From Gammaproteobacteria bacterium (GTDB lineage Bacteria > Pseudomonadota > Gammaproteobacteria > SZUA-229): 39,343 nucleotides of DNA. Where the stretch lies: contig JAOULC010000029.1 of assembly GCA_029882215.1 (NCBI GenBank), forward strand, positions 1 through 39,343, given 5' to 3'. Under the pieces are notes generated by a model, which was given only the letters and a program-made list of their open reading frames with translations, did not search any database and was not told the DNA's origin. This document shows, in pieces, positions 1-9,586 of the stretch (position 1 is its first letter; each line of letters opens with the position of its first letter). The position numbers and the translations under genes were made by a program.

Positions 1-1215
1 TTAATGAGCCGCCCACTGCACGCTGGCCAGATCAATGCCGTCTTTGTACATATCCCATAACGGGCTCAGTTGCCGCAGCTTCTCTACCGCTTTGCGCACT
101 TCGGTAATCGCATAGTCAATCTCTTCCGCTTGTGTGAATCGACCAATACTGAAACGCAGTGAACTGTGAGCCAGCTCGTCATTACGACCTAAAGCACGTA
201 ACACATAACTTGGCTCCAGACTGGCCGAGGTGCAGGCCGAACCACTGGATACGGCCAGGTCTTTCAGGCTCATCATCAGGCTTTCGCCTTCAACAAAGTT
301 GAAGCTGACATTGAAAATACCCGGTACGCCCAGTTCCATATCGCCATTGATATAAACCTCTTCCATGTCCTTTACGCCATCCCATAATCGGTTGCGTAAG
401 GCCAGAATGTGAGCACGGTCTTTGGCCATTTCTTCTTTGGCAATGCGGAATGCTTCACCCATGCCAACGATCTGGTGGGTGGCTAAGGTGCCTGAACGCA
501 TGCCGCGCTCATGACCGCCACCGTGCATCTGGGCTTCTAAACGAATTCTTGGTTTGCGGCGCACGTATAACGCACCGATACCTTTCGGGCCATAGATCTT
601 GTGAGCCGATAAACTGATCAGGTCAACTTTCATGGTTTCGATATCAATCGCCACTTTGCCGGCGCTTTGCGCCGCATCCACATGAAACACGATGCCTTTT
701 TCACGGCACAGTTCACCGATCGCGGCAATATCCTGAATGATGCCGGTTTCATTATTAACGTGCATGATGCTGACCAGCGTGGTGTCGTCACGCATTGCGT
801 CTTCAATGGTTTTTAACGGGATAATGCCATTTGGCTGCGGATCAAGATAAGTCACCTCGTAACCTTCACGCTCGAGCTGACGACAGCTGTCTAATACCGC
901 TTTGTGTTCGGTTTTGCTGGTGATGATGTGCTTACCTTTTTTCTGGTAAAAATGGGCCACACCTTTTATTGCCAGATTATCTGACTCGGTAGCACCGGAG
1001 GTAAAGACGATTTCTTTAGGGTTCGCGTTCAGTAAGGCGGCCACATGCGCACGCGCTTCATTAACACCCTCTTCTGCCACCCAGCCAAATGAATGTGAAC
1101 TCGAGGCCGGGTTACCGAAATGGCCGGTCGGGGTTAAATACTGGATCATTTTTTCAGCCACCCGCGGGTCGACCGGTGTGGTTGCTGCATAGTCAAAATA
1201 GATAGGAAGCTGCAT
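1..1215 (-). CDS. iscS: Cysteine desulfurase IscS
   Basis: PLP-dependent desulfurase that takes sulfur from L-cysteine as a persulfide and passes it to IscU, TusA or ThiI for Fe-S cluster and thio-tRNA synthesis in the cytoplasm. From the ATG at 1215 the protein is 404 aa, the length of the E. coli enzyme, and key residues fall at the same numbers: His104, PLP lysine Lys206 in SAHK, and the sulfur-carrying Cys328 in [10 protein letters not shown] longer reading from a TTG at 1227 would overlap iscR; I rejected it because the family begins at M(K/Q)LPIY. It lies 8 nt after the iscR stop, so it is cotranscribed with iscR. The stop codon is the first three bases of the window, so any iscU/hscBA genes would lie outside to the left. 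Confidence 0.97.
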   Translation of the reverse strand: MQLPIYFDYAATTPVDPRVAEKMIQYLTPTGHFGNPASSSHSFGWVAEEGVNEARAHVAALLNANPKEIVFTSGATESDNLAIKGVAHFYQKKGKHIITSKTEHKAVLDSCRQLEREGYEVTYLDPQPNGIIPLKTIEDAMRDDTTLVSIMHVNNETGIIQDIAAIGELCREKGIVFHVDAAQSAGKVAIDIETMKVDLISLSAHKIYGPKGIGALYVRRKPRIRLEAQMHGGGHERGMRSGTLATHQIVGMGEAFRIAKEEMAKDRAHILALRNRLWDGVKDMEEVYINGDMELGVPGIFNVSFNFVEGESLMMSLKDLAVSSGSACTSASLEPSYVLRALGRNDELAHSSLRFSIGRFTQAEEIDYAITEVRKAVEKLRQLSPLWDMYKDGIDLASVQWAAH

Positions 1216-1223
1216 AATAGTTC

Positions 1224-1718
1224 TCAACGAGCCTCTTGACGTAAGGCTGAGGCCTGTCGTTTTGCAAGCGCAAATCGACCATTAATTTCATCTCGCTGCA
1301 TCGCAAGCTCTTTAATACCCGGGCGATTCACAAATTGTGACAGCGTAATATCATTGAGAAAGCCGTATAAACGATTGCTCAGCTCAGACCATAACTCATG
1401 CGTCAGACAACGCTGACCATTTTGACAGTCGCCTTTACCTGCGCAATTAGTAACGTCAACTTTTTCATCAACCGCCGCAATAATTTCAGCCACAGTAATA
1501 GTCTCTGCAGAGCGGGCTAATTTATACCCCCCCCCCGGACCTCGTACACCATCAACTAAACCATGCTTGCGCAGCTTGGAAAACAACTGTTCGAGATAAG
1601 ATAAAGATATACCTTGACACTGTGAAATATCAGCTAATGTTACAGGGCCAACACCATCATGGATGGCCAAATCCATCATCGCCGTAACACCATAACGACC
1701 TTTGGTAGATAATCTCAT
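1224..1718 (-). CDS. iscR: Fe-S cluster regulator IscR
   Basis: Rrf2-family winged-helix repressor that senses Fe-S status and controls the isc operon. The [2Fe-2S] ligands fall exactly at E. coli positions: Cys92, Cys98, Cys104 and His107. The N-terminus [10 protein letters not shown] and the HTH segment (about 25-50) are typical. I chose the ATG at 1718 because GGGAG lies 5 nt upstream and the family starts at MRL; an in-frame ATG at 1730 adds four residues and lacks a good site. Length is 164 aa. It is followed directly by iscS. Oddity: the RGPGGGY wing is encoded through a run of ten G (plus-strand C at 1527-1536), because all three glycines use GGG. Confidence 0.97.
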   Translation of the reverse strand: MRLSTKGRYGVTAMMDLAIHDGVGPVTLADISQCQGISLSYLEQLFSKLRKHGLVDGVRGPGGGYKLARSAETITVAEIIAAVDEKVDVTNCAGKGDCQNGQRCLTHELWSELSNRLYGFLNDITLSQFVNRPGIKELAMQRDEINGRFALAKRQASALRQEAR

Positions 1719-1755
1719 ATGAACTCCCATTGAATTCCTGACTAGATTAGTAAGG

Positions 1756-1784
1756 AATTTATCTTAACCTACTAAAATAGTCAA
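1756..1784 (-). promoter_or_regulatory. iscR-iscS promoter (-35 TTGACT, -10 TAAATT)
   Basis: Minus strand: -35 TTGACT at 1779-1784, a 17-nt spacer, and -10 TAAATT at 1756-1761, roughly 40 nt before the iscR start. The -10 is imperfect. The -35 lies inside the IscR site. Confidence 0.6.
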
Positions 1785-1788
1785 GTAT
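1764..1788 (-). promoter_or_regulatory. Type 1 IscR-binding site at the iscR promoter
   Basis: Read on the minus strand, the half-site ATACTTGACT is followed by ATTT and TAGTAGGTTA. This fits the known type 1 IscR consensus (ATASYYGACTRWWWYAGTCRRSTAT) with about three mismatches, mostly in the distal half. It covers the -35 element of the iscR promoter, as expected for repression by holo-IscR. Confidence 0.75.
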
Positions 1789-1881
1789 TCGATGATGAGA
1801 TTATTTATTATTCTTCACTCAGGATAAATGAACCGGAATCAAAAGGAAATAAAACGATATATAACAGCAACTTAAGAAATA

Positions 1882-2235
1882 TTAGCCCAGTTCAGATAAT
1901 TCCCGATGCATCTCGTCGGGGTCAGACAAGTTCAGCTCAAGTAGGCGCCTTAAATGAGTCAGGCTCTCTAAATCAATATCACCCCACTCAAGCCCAACCA
2001 GATTATCCTGCACATGCTTAACTTTTACACGCATATGAATCGCTGCATCTGCACCCAGGCGAAATTCCACCCGGTAAATCTCGTCTTCTTTAGCTTCAAC
2101 CCCTTCAGGAAAAACAACCAGCAAACCTTTAAGCGAGATATCAATTAAATGACAAGCCCATGATGCACCAGCATACTCCATTAACACTTCAGCATCAAAA
2201 TCCACACGCTGATAATGTCGTCTTTCATCCGTCAT
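1882..2235 (-). CDS. PilZ-domain protein (putative c-di-GMP receptor)
   Basis: A stand-alone PilZ domain of 117 aa, a family that binds cyclic di-GMP and alters motility, exopolysaccharide or surface behaviour. Both binding motifs are present: RxxxR at Arg6-Arg10 (ERRHYQR) and (D/N)xSxxG at 32-37 (DISLKG). I chose the ATG at 2235 because GAGAG lies 5-6 nt upstream and the PilZ motif starts right after; the open frame extends to 2334 but would run into cysS. It follows cysS by 67 nt on the same strand and precedes the iscR promoter. The downstream target cannot be told from context. Confidence 0.85.
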   Translation of the reverse strand: MTDERRHYQRVDFDAEVLMEYAGASWACHLIDISLKGLLVVFPEGVEAKEDEIYRVEFRLGADAAIHMRVKVKHVQDNLVGLEWGDIDLESLTHLRRLLELNLSDPDEMHRELSELG

Positions 2236-2302
2236 ATTATCTCTCGCTTTGATATTATAAGAATGACTTGAAGTATAGTCTGTTTTAATTAAGCCACAAG
2301 CA

Positions 2303-3688
2303 TCAAACCCTGCGCCAGCTTGTTTGCGCACCATTATCTTCTAATTCAATTCCCTCCAGACGCAGTTCATCCCTTATCTCATCAGCACGCTGCCAGTTTT
2401 TGTCTTTTTTAGCCTGCAAGCGCTCACCAACAAGCCGATCTATATTCTCAGCACCGGCAGCTTCTGCACTACCCACAGAACTCTTAAAGAACTCGTCCGG
2501 GTTATCTTCCAGAAGACCAAGCACCCCGCCCAGATGCTTTAATGTGGCCGCATAGGTCATCGTTGCTTCAGGATCACTATCACGAGTTTTATTGATTTTA
2601 TTAGCCAGATCAAATAACACAGCTAAAGCCTCGGCTGTATTGAAATCTTCATTCATTGCATCATTAAATCGAGCAACAGATTCTGCATCGAGCTCACAAC
2701 AACCAATCTCGATACCACGTAATGAAGTATATAATCGAGCCAGTGATGATTGTGCAGCATCCAGCAATGTATCTGCGTAATTCAATGGACTACGGTAATG
2801 ACTGGCTAATATAAAATACCTGATTTCTTCAGCTCTATATTCCTTCAATACCTCTCTGATAGTAAAAAAATTACCCAAAGATTTGGACATTTTTTCATCA
2901 TCAACGCGAACGAACCCGTTATGCATCCAGTAGTTTACAAACTTTTCACCTGTCGCGGCCTCTGACTGGGCAATTTCATTCTCGTGATGCGGGAACTGCA
3001 AATCCTGACCGCCACCATGGATATCAAAATGATTTCCCAGACAACATGTGGACATTGCCGAACACTCAATATGCCAGCCCGGGCGGCCTTTACCCCAGGG
3101 GGAGTCCCAACTAGGCTCATCAGGCTTTGCCGACTTCCACAAAACAAAATCAAGCGGATCTGATTTATTAACATCTACCGCGACACGCTCACCACTCCTT
3201 AAATCTTCGAGCTTCTTACCGGAAAGTTTACCGTATGTTTCAAATTTATTTACCGAATAATAGACATCACCATTGTCACCTGCATAGGCATAACCGCGCT
3301 CGATAAGATCCGCCACCATTTTTATAATATCACCCATATAAGCTGTCGCTTTAGGTTCCTCATCAGGGGGTAGGATATTTAAAGCTTTAGCATCTTCATG
3401 CATTGCCTCAATAAAACGAGCAGTTAATACTGAGAAATCCTCATTATTTTCATTAGCACGCTGAATAATCTTATCGTCGATATCCGTAATATTTCTGATA
3501 TAGGTAACGTCATAACCTGCACTACGCAAATAACGCACAACCATATCAAAAACAACCAGTACCCGTGCATGTCCAAGATGACACAAATCATATACTGTCA
3601 TACCACAGACATACATCTTGACTTTGCCAGGCTCGATTGGTGTAAATTCTTCTTTTTTATTGGTCAGGGTGTTGTATATTCGCAGCAT
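2303..3688 (-). CDS. cysS: Cysteinyl-tRNA synthetase
   Basis: Class I aminoacyl-tRNA synthetase charging tRNA-Cys. It is 461 aa, as in E. coli. Visible are the HIGH-type motif HLGH (37-40), KMSKS (266-270), and the active-site zinc ligands Cys28, Cys209, His234 and Glu238, all at canonical positions. The C-terminal anticodon-binding segment (about 400-455, [13 protein letters not shown]) is complete. The gene points away from the tyrosine phosphatase gene across an 89-nt divergent gap and reads towards the PilZ gene. Confidence 0.98.
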   Translation of the reverse strand: MLRIYNTLTNKKEEFTPIEPGKVKMYVCGMTVYDLCHLGHARVLVVFDMVVRYLRSAGYDVTYIRNITDIDDKIIQRANENNEDFSVLTARFIEAMHEDAKALNILPPDEEPKATAYMGDIIKMVADLIERGYAYAGDNGDVYYSVNKFETYGKLSGKKLEDLRSGERVAVDVNKSDPLDFVLWKSAKPDEPSWDSPWGKGRPGWHIECSAMSTCCLGNHFDIHGGGQDLQFPHHENEIAQSEAATGEKFVNYWMHNGFVRVDDEKMSKSLGNFFTIREVLKEYRAEEIRYFILASHYRSPLNYADTLLDAAQSSLARLYTSLRGIEIGCCELDAESVARFNDAMNEDFNTAEALAVLFDLANKINKTRDSDPEATMTYAATLKHLGGVLGLLEDNPDEFFKSSVGSAEAAGAENIDRLVGERLQAKKDKNWQRADEIRDELRLEGIELEDNGAQTSWRRV

Positions 3689-3777
3689 AGTTTTCCACGG
3701 CAGGCACTCAGGTGCAGAAATTAATAAAGTAATTTATATTGTACTATGAAGCACAAATTCAATCACTGAGGTATTAC

Positions 3778-4251
3778 ATGGTAAAGGTCTTATTCGTCTG
3801 TATGGGCAACATTTGTCGCTCACCAACAGCAGAAGGTGTATTCAGAAATCTCGCTATAAAAATGAATATCGATCATCTTTTAATCGACTCTGCAGGAACC
3901 CATGCTTACCACATTGGAGAGCCGCCCGACAAACGATCAATATCAACCGCAAAATCAAGAAATATCGATATGAGTCAGCAACGAGCACGACACATTGATA
4001 GCAGCGACTTTGTAGAGTTTGATCACATACTGGCAATGGATGAAAGCAACCGTAGGGATTTGCTGCAGATATGCCCGGAACATTTGCAAAATAAGGTCGA
4101 ATTATTTATGAATTACTCGGTGAACTTTAATGAAACCGAAGTACCTGACCCCTATTACGGTGGCGCCAGCGGTTTTGATCATGTGTTTGATCTGGTAGAA
4201 GATGCATCGAAAGGTTTATTAGAAACACTCATCAAGCACTCATCAAAGTAG
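3778..4251 (+). CDS. Low-molecular-weight protein tyrosine phosphatase
   Basis: Cytoplasmic phosphatase of the LMW-PTP (Wzb/Etp/YfkJ-like) family, 157 aa. The P-loop C-x5-R-S is CMGNICRS at residues 8-15, with nucleophile Cys8 and Arg14. The catalytic aspartate is in the DPYYGG loop (Asp124). I chose the ATG at 3778, which has TGAGG 6 nt upstream; the frame extends to 3739 but those residues are not family-like. No tyrosine kinase or polysaccharide cluster lies nearby, so its substrate is unknown. LMW-PTP relatives also include arsenate reductases, which context does not support here. Confidence 0.92.
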   Translation: MVKVLFVCMGNICRSPTAEGVFRNLAIKMNIDHLLIDSAGTHAYHIGEPPDKRSISTAKSRNIDMSQQRARHIDSSDFVEFDHILAMDESNRRDLLQICPEHLQNKVELFMNYSVNFNETEVPDPYYGGASGFDHVFDLVEDASKGLLETLIKHSSK

Positions 4252-4274
4252 CCATTACCCTGACGGGCAATGGC
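4251..4274. terminator. Shared hairpin between convergent genes
   Basis: GCCATTACCC, loop TGAC, GGGCAATGGC: ten-base arms with one A-C mismatch, starting at the last base of the phosphatase stop codon and lying 16 nt from the rne stop. It is symmetrical, so it may stop transcription from both sides. T-tracts on either side are short. Confidence 0.55.
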
Positions 4275-4290
4275 TTAGACTTAAATGCGA

Positions 4291-6570
4291 TTAACTTTGA
4301 TTGCTTTCTGAGTTAGCAGCGGATGACGATTTGTCAGTCGACTGAGAGTTTGACTGAGCATTTTTAGCTTTGCTCTCAACCACATTCTCTGCACTCTTAG
4401 CAAGCGGTACTGAGTTCGTTTCTATCGACTTAGCAACAAGCTCCTGTTTAGTCTTAACAGCCGATTGATCCACAGCATTACTTTGAGTCGTGTTAGCATT
4501 ATTGTCTGCCGCTACAGTATTCTCTGCCTGTGATCTTGACTGATTTGGATTGCGCCCGCGCCCGCGGTTACGACCTCCGCGCCTGCCACGATTACCGCGA
4601 TTAGCATTGTTTTGATTAGAACCTTCTACAGAAGTCCGATCATCCTTTACCACCTCACTAACGGCACGCTCATTTTTTTGCTTGGATGGTTTCTGCACGT
4701 TTCCAGTAGCATCCTGTTGCTTACGACCCGCATTACGATCGTTACGTCCTCTCCCCCTTTGCTGACCTCTACGCTCATTTCTACCAGCTGGACGACTTGC
4801 TTTATCTCTTTGCCCGGCAGATGAACGTTTTCTGTTGCCAGACTGCGGCTTAACTTCGGCGCTGCCAAATAGCATCTTCATCAAGCGTGAAAACAAACCT
4901 GGTTTGCTCGTTTTATTAGCTGGCACTTTTGCTTTTGACTGGGTTGTAGCTGCAGCAGGTACAAGCGCCACAGGAGAAACCGACTGTACGGCAGGCTGTT
5001 CAAATTTTGATGAGTCCGCCGTAGCTTGTTGAGAAGTACTGACTTCTTCAACATCTGATATTAATTGATAACTCATGCTTGATGAAGCTTCTTCCTGCTC
5101 ATTACTACGAACACGAACAATCTCATACTGAGGAGTCACCATGCCAGGATTAGGAACAATAACAACCTTCACACTGGTATTTTTCTGGATATCAACAATG
5201 GCATCACGTTTTTCATTTAACAGGTATGTCGCCACATCAACCGGCGCCTGCAGATTCACCTGCCCGGTCTGTTCTTTTAAAGCCTCTTCTTCAAGCAAAC
5301 GAATGATAGATACCGCAAGCGATTCAGTACTTCTGATAGAACCATGACCAGAACAACGAGGGCAAATAATTTGCGTCGCCTCTCCCAGTGAAGGACGCAA
5401 GCGCTGACGAGACATCTCAAGCAAACCAAAACGAGAAATACGGCCTACTTGTACACGCGCACGATCAACTTTTAAAGCATCCCGCAATCGATTTTCAACT
5501 TCTCTCTGATGACGATTGGAAACCATATCAATAAAGTCAATAACAACCAGACCACCAAGATCCCTTAAACGCAACTGACGCGCAACCTCATCAGCTGACT
5601 CAAGATTAGTATTGAAAGCCGTCTCTTCAATATCACTGCCTTTTGTCGAACGCGCAGAGTTTACATCGATTGATATCAGCGCCTCGGTGTGATCTATGAC
5701 AATTGCACCGCCGGACGGTAAGCGCACTTCACGCTGATAAGCTGACTCGATCTGACTTTCAATCTGAAAGCGGTTGAAGAGTGGAATAGGATCATCATAA
5801 AGTTTAATCTTTTTAAGATTATTAGGCATGACCTGCTTGATAAAATCTTCCGCTGTTTTAAAGACTTCAGCGTCATCAATCAGGATTTCACCGACATCAT
5901 TGCGGAAATAATCACGCAATGCACGGATAATGACATTGCTTTCCTGATAAATAAGGAATGGAGCCGACTTTTGGGAAGCCGCATCAATTGCAGTCCAAAC
6001 CTGTATTAAGTAGTTTAAATCCCACTGCAACTCCTCCTGATTTCGACCCACTCCAGCCGTACGGACAATCAAACCCATACCCTCAGGCGTATTGAGGTTA
6101 GCCATGATTTCACGAATTTCACTTCGATCATCGCCCTCTATCCGTCGTGAAACACCGCCAGCTCTGGGGTTATTAGGCATTAACACCATATAACGACCCG
6201 CTAAGCTGATAAATGTGGTCAGTGCAGCCCCTTTGTTACCACGCTCTTCTTTATCAATCTGAACGACAACTTCCTGGCCTTCCCTGAGTGCTGATTTAAT
6301 ATCAGGGCGACCATCGGATTTTTTGGCTTCTTCGGAAAAATAGCTTCTGGCTACCTCTTTAAACGACAGAAATCCATGGCGATCTGCACCATAATCTACA
6401 AAAGCCGCTTCAAGACTAGGTTCTATCCGGGTAATTGTACCCTTGTAGATATTAGCTTTTTTCTGTTCCCGGGACGGGACTTCGATATCGAGATCGTAGA
6501 GTTTTTGGCCCTCTACCATGGCCACACGCAACTCTTCTTTTTGAGTCGCATTGATTAATATACGTTTCAT
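4291..6570 (-). CDS. rne: Ribonuclease E
   Basis: Endoribonuclease that starts mRNA decay and processes rRNA and tRNA, acting at the inner membrane. It is 759 aa. The catalytic half matches E. coli almost residue for residue: S1 domain (about 35-120), magnesium ligands Asp302 and Asp345, and the Zn-link CPRC at 403-406. The C-terminal half is much shorter than in E. coli (1061 aa). It holds a likely amphipathic membrane anchor ([12 protein letters not shown], 558-569), then an Arg/Gly-rich low-complexity region (about 590-675) and an acidic Ser/Asn/Gln tail. The Shine-Dalgarno site is weak. The gene diverges from rluC, as in many gammaproteobacteria. An RNase G call is excluded by the C-terminal extension. 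Confidence 0.96.
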   Translation of the reverse strand: MKRILINATQKEELRVAMVEGQKLYDLDIEVPSREQKKANIYKGTITRIEPSLEAAFVDYGADRHGFLSFKEVARSYFSEEAKKSDGRPDIKSALREGQEVVVQIDKEERGNKGAALTTFISLAGRYMVLMPNNPRAGGVSRRIEGDDRSEIREIMANLNTPEGMGLIVRTAGVGRNQEELQWDLNYLIQVWTAIDAASQKSAPFLIYQESNVIIRALRDYFRNDVGEILIDDAEVFKTAEDFIKQVMPNNLKKIKLYDDPIPLFNRFQIESQIESAYQREVRLPSGGAIVIDHTEALISIDVNSARSTKGSDIEETAFNTNLESADEVARQLRLRDLGGLVVIDFIDMVSNRHQREVENRLRDALKVDRARVQVGRISRFGLLEMSRQRLRPSLGEATQIICPRCSGHGSIRSTESLAVSIIRLLEEEALKEQTGQVNLQAPVDVATYLLNEKRDAIVDIQKNTSVKVVIVPNPGMVTPQYEIVRVRSNEQEEASSSMSYQLISDVEEVSTSQQATADSSKFEQPAVQSVSPVALVPAAATTQSKAKVPANKTSKPGLFSRLMKMLFGSAEVKPQSGNRKRSSAGQRDKASRPAGRNERRGQQRGRGRNDRNAGRKQQDATGNVQKPSKQKNERAVSEVVKDDRTSVEGSNQNNANRGNRGRRGGRNRGRGRNPNQSRSQAENTVAADNNANTTQSNAVDQSAVKTKQELVAKSIETNSVPLAKSAENVVESKAKNAQSNSQSTDKSSSAANSESNQS

Positions 6571-6645
6571 TTTGATTTAAACCTGGGATGTGCGGACTTG
6601 CTTTAACGCCTGATGCTTTTAGACGTAAACTGATGACAGCCACTA

Positions 6646-6677
6646 GCTTGTTAGGGGCGAACATTAGCGCCACAAGC
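6646..6677 (-). promoter_or_regulatory. Bulged hairpin in the rne 5' leader
   Basis: On the rne-sense strand, GCTTGT-GGCG pairs with CGCC-(4-nt bulge)-ACAAGC around an 8-nt loop, about 75 nt upstream of the rne start. A second hairpin (GGCCC/GGGCC, 7-nt loop) lies at 6701-6717. Both could be parts of an autoregulatory leader. I cannot confirm homology to the E. coli rne5 element. Confidence 0.4.
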
Positions 6678-6981
6678 AAAAGTGGTGAAATCAAGATGGT
6701 GGCCCACAGTGCGGGCCCAACAGATGTATGAAAAACAATATCCACAATAATTACAGTAACTTACGTTATTTATTTAAATATTTGATATGCCCAATTGCAC
6801 ACCAAATTAAAATTTTTTTCTTCCGCTCTAGGCGGGTAGTACTCTTAAAGATACCCTTAAAACAAAGCCCATTGGCTGGTCAGGGTGCGGAATTTTATTC
6901 TTTTACCGCACTCCTATTCTGGCATTATTTATCTTGTGCTGTAAAGACTTTTATATTTAATCCTAAGATATTGATATTAAA

Positions 6982-6990
6982 TGGTATAAT
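6982..6990 (+). promoter_or_regulatory. rluC extended -10 promoter
   Basis: TGGTATAAT is a perfect TATAAT (6985-6990) with an upstream TG extension. No good -35 is seen, which extended -10 promoters tolerate. Its predicted start of transcription falls at about 6996-6998, on or just before the rluC ATG. Confidence 0.6.
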
Positions 6991-6997
6991 TCAGGTT

Positions 6998-7957
6998 ATG
7001 CCTATACACAACACTCCCCCAACAAAAGTACAAACACTAGAAATTGACGCTGACAACGATGGGCAGCGAATCGACAATTTTTTAATGTCCAAGCTCAAAG
7101 GCTTACCTAAAAGCCGAATTTATAAAATACTGCGCAGTGGTGAGGTACGGGTCAACAAGGGTCGCATTAAACCTAGCCACCGCCTTGTCAGCGGCGATCT
7201 GGTCAGAATCCCGCCTGTACGGCTCGTAGAAAATAAGCACCCCGACATCCCAGACCGGTTTTTTGAAGAGCTCAATGAAACCATTCTTTTTGAAAACGAT
7301 GACCTGATCATCATCAATAAACCATCGGGCTTAGCTGTACATGCCGGCAGTAATATTGCTTTTGGCGTCATCGATATTTTACGTGCAGACCGATTTGAAA
7401 ATAAATTTATCGAACTGGTGCACCGTCTTGACCGGCAAACCAGCGGCTGTCTTGTTCTTGCAAAATCACGCATTGCTTTAACTCAGCTAAACGCACTGTT
7501 TAATTCTAATCATGATATTAACAAACAGTATCTGACACTCACCAAAGGAAACTGGCCAGAATCAGAACACAGAATCGATACCCCGCTCAGTAAAAATGAA
7601 ATCAAAGGCGGTGAGCGCATGGTTACCGTTAACCCGCAAGGAAAAACTGCCATTAGTATTTTCAGACCTGTTGAACAATTTAATAATTGCAGCTTGGTCG
7701 AAGTAACTTTACTAACTGGCAGAACACATCAGATTCGTGTTCATGCTGCAAGCGAGAACCACCCAGTGGCGGGTGATGAAAAATACGGCGATAAAGCTTT
7801 TAATAAATCAATGAAGAGCAAAGGACTTAACCGCATGTTTCTGCACGCAAGGCATCTTGCATTCAATCTAAACGGCCCTATTCAGGTTACCGCACCGCTG
7901 GAAGGCACACTCAAAAATATCATAGAGACACTGCGAAACAATGAAGAAAGCATTTGA
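6998..7957 (+). CDS. rluC: 23S rRNA pseudouridine synthase RluC
   Basis: Converts specific 23S rRNA uridines (955, 2504 and 2580 in E. coli) to pseudouridine. From the ATG at 6998 it is 319 aa, identical in length to E. coli RluC, and the N-termini align (DGQRIDNFL, then GLPKSRIYKILRSGEVRVNK). It has an N-terminal S4 RNA-binding domain (about 20-80) and the catalytic motif HRLDRQTSG with its Asp nucleophile, followed by GRTHQIRVH. The 5' leader is probably very short or absent. It overlaps the next gene by 17 nt, so the two are translationally coupled. Confidence 0.95.
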   Translation: MPIHNTPPTKVQTLEIDADNDGQRIDNFLMSKLKGLPKSRIYKILRSGEVRVNKGRIKPSHRLVSGDLVRIPPVRLVENKHPDIPDRFFEELNETILFENDDLIIINKPSGLAVHAGSNIAFGVIDILRADRFENKFIELVHRLDRQTSGCLVLAKSRIALTQLNALFNSNHDINKQYLTLTKGNWPESEHRIDTPLSKNEIKGGERMVTVNPQGKTAISIFRPVEQFNNCSLVEVTLLTGRTHQIRVHAASENHPVAGDEKYGDKAFNKSMKSKGLNRMFLHARHLAFNLNGPIQVTAPLEGTLKNIIETLRNNEESI

Positions 7958-8615
7958 ACTGATCGTATTTGACTGGGACGGCACACTAATGGACTCTCAG
8001 CAACGCATACTGGACTGTCTTAAAGCCGCGGCTCTGGACTGTGATGCTACAATATTAACAGATATCGAATTCAGCAATGTAATTGGCCTTGGCTTAAAAG
8101 AAGCTACAAAATCCTTATACCCTGATTTCACACCGCAACAAGCAGCTACATACGCTGAACGGTTCCGCAGCCATTACCTTATTAAGAACAAAACACACAG
8201 CCCGTTATTCAGTGGTGCTAGAGAGATATTGCAGACATTAAAAGATCAAGGATACTGGATGGCAGTAGCAACCGGCAAAGGCAGACAAGGACTTGATCTG
8301 GTATTAAACGAAAGCGGACTGGGATCTTTTTTTCTAACCACCCGCAGCGCAAGTGAAACATTTTCTAAGCCGCACCCACAAATGCTGGAAGAAATAATGT
8401 ACGAGTTAGCCATTGAACCAGAACAAACACTGATGATCGGTGACACTGAATACGATATGCAGCTTGCAAAAAATGCGCGAACTCATTCACTAGCCGTTAG
8501 TTACGGTGTACATTCATTGGAACGTTTATTAAAATACCAGCCTCTGGGCTACATTGATCAGATCCAACAACTGCCTGAATGGTTAGCAAACCAGTCTTCA
8601 GCCAATCCACAATAA
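7941..8615 (+). CDS. HAD-family phosphatase (Gph-like)
   Basis: HAD subfamily IA hydrolase, 224 aa. Motif I is FDWDGT (nucleophile Asp11, acid/base Asp13); motif II TGKG and motif III KP lie midway; motif IV GDTEYDM carries the metal-binding aspartates. A helical cap sits between motifs I and II, as in phosphoglycolate phosphatases. The substrate is not determined. It overlaps the 3' end of rluC, an arrangement frequent in this class of bacteria. Confidence 0.85.
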   Translation: MKKAFELIVFDWDGTLMDSQQRILDCLKAAALDCDATILTDIEFSNVIGLGLKEATKSLYPDFTPQQAATYAERFRSHYLIKNKTHSPLFSGAREILQTLKDQGYWMAVATGKGRQGLDLVLNESGLGSFFLTTRSASETFSKPHPQMLEEIMYELAIEPEQTLMIGDTEYDMQLAKNARTHSLAVSYGVHSLERLLKYQPLGYIDQIQQLPEWLANQSSANPQ

Positions 8616-8635
8616 CCTTTAAGTAAAGAACTACC

Positions 8636-9574
8636 ATGCCCGATTCAAATAACAACTGGGAAAAAGATGCCATCAGAGAAATCGCACTGGCAGGCATCAA
8701 GGAACAAAGACGCTCACGACGCTGGGGCATTTTCTTTAAACTTTTAGGCTTTTCTTATCTGCTTGTCCTTATCATAATACTGGCATCTAATAATATAAGC
8801 GACAACACTAGCGTCACTCAAAAACATACCGCCATGGTCAAATTATCAGGCGGCATTGTACCCGGAGAGCCGGCCGCTGCTGATAATATAATTTCAGGGT
8901 TACAAGACGCTTTCGCCAACAAAAATGCGAGCGGTGTCATTTTAGAAATTAACAGCCCTGGTGGTACACCAGTACAAGCCAGTATGATTTATGATGAAAT
9001 AAAACGGCTTCGTGGTTTACACCCCAAGACACCTATTTATACCGTCATCACCGATATCTGCGCCTCCGGAGGCTATTATGTTGCCGCTGCAACAGAGCAA
9101 ATTTATGCGAATAGATCCAGCCTGATCGGCTCTATTGGAGTTCGCCTCAGCAGCTTTGGTTTCACTGGCACAATGGAAAAACTCGGCGTAGAAAGGCGCC
9201 AGCTAACAGCCGGCACTAACAAAGCCATGCTCGACCCCTTCTCACCACGCAATAAATTAGCAGAAGCACACATGGCCGACTTACTGGCTAGCACGCACAA
9301 ACACTTTATCGATGATGTTAAAGCTGGCCGTGGTAAACGATTAAAAAACGACCCTGATCTGTTTAGCGGTCTGATCTGGAACGGTGATCAAAGTATAGAA
9401 CTTGGCCTGATTGATGAGCTTGGAAGCTCAGCCTATGTCGCAAGAGAAATTATCGGCCAAAAGAAAATAGTTGATTATACATATCAGCCTGATTTTTTTG
9501 AGCGCTTTTCAAGACAAGTCAGCCAAACCATGCTGAATCTGATTTATACCGAGCAGTTTCAGCACTGGCTGTAA
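8636..9574 (+). CDS. sppA: S49 signal peptide peptidase-like protease (SppA type)
   Basis: Membrane-bound serine protease of family S49 that degrades cleaved signal peptides and membrane-associated peptides. It is 312 aa, the short single-domain form, unlike the 618-aa double-domain E. coli SppA. One N-terminal membrane segment (about 30-50) follows a basic stretch. The nucleophile is Ser144 in CASGGYY, and Lys196 in AGTNKAML is the likely general base of the Ser-Lys dyad. The oxyanion motif SPGGTP is at 107-112. It is the last gene of the rluC cluster, 20 nt after the HAD gene. Confidence 0.88.
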   Translation: MPDSNNNWEKDAIREIALAGIKEQRRSRRWGIFFKLLGFSYLLVLIIILASNNISDNTSVTQKHTAMVKLSGGIVPGEPAAADNIISGLQDAFANKNASGVILEINSPGGTPVQASMIYDEIKRLRGLHPKTPIYTVITDICASGGYYVAAATEQIYANRSSLIGSIGVRLSSFGFTGTMEKLGVERRQLTAGTNKAMLDPFSPRNKLAEAHMADLLASTHKHFIDDVKAGRGKRLKNDPDLFSGLIWNGDQSIELGLIDELGSSAYVAREIIGQKKIVDYTYQPDFFERFSRQVSQTMLNLIYTEQFQHWL

Positions 9575-9586
9575 ACCCACTTTTTA

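Larger units (their letters stand above)
6571..6997. other. Divergent rne-rluC intergenic region with rne leader
   Basis: This 427-nt stretch has no convincing gene. The half nearest rne is GC-richer and can fold on the rne-sense strand (hairpins at 6646-6677 and 6701-6717), which suggests a long 5' leader. RNase E is known to control its own mRNA through such a leader in E. coli (rne5 element). The half nearest rluC is AT-rich and ends in a strong -10 box. The rluC frame stays open back to 6728, but that stretch is not RluC-like. Confidence 0.6.

Noticed and set aside
1216-1227. TTG start for iscS at 1227
   Set aside because: It would overlap the iscR stop and add four residues not found in the family; the ATG at 1215 matches the 404-aa length.
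6452-6745. Minus-strand 97-codon frame over the start of rne
   Set aside because: It shares the rne 5' end in another frame and has no recognisable motif; it is more likely the rne leader.
6728-6997. N-terminal extension of rluC by 90 codons
   Set aside because: The added residues look like translated AT-rich intergenic DNA; the ATG at 6998 gives the family length and aligned N-terminus, and a promoter lies inside the extension.
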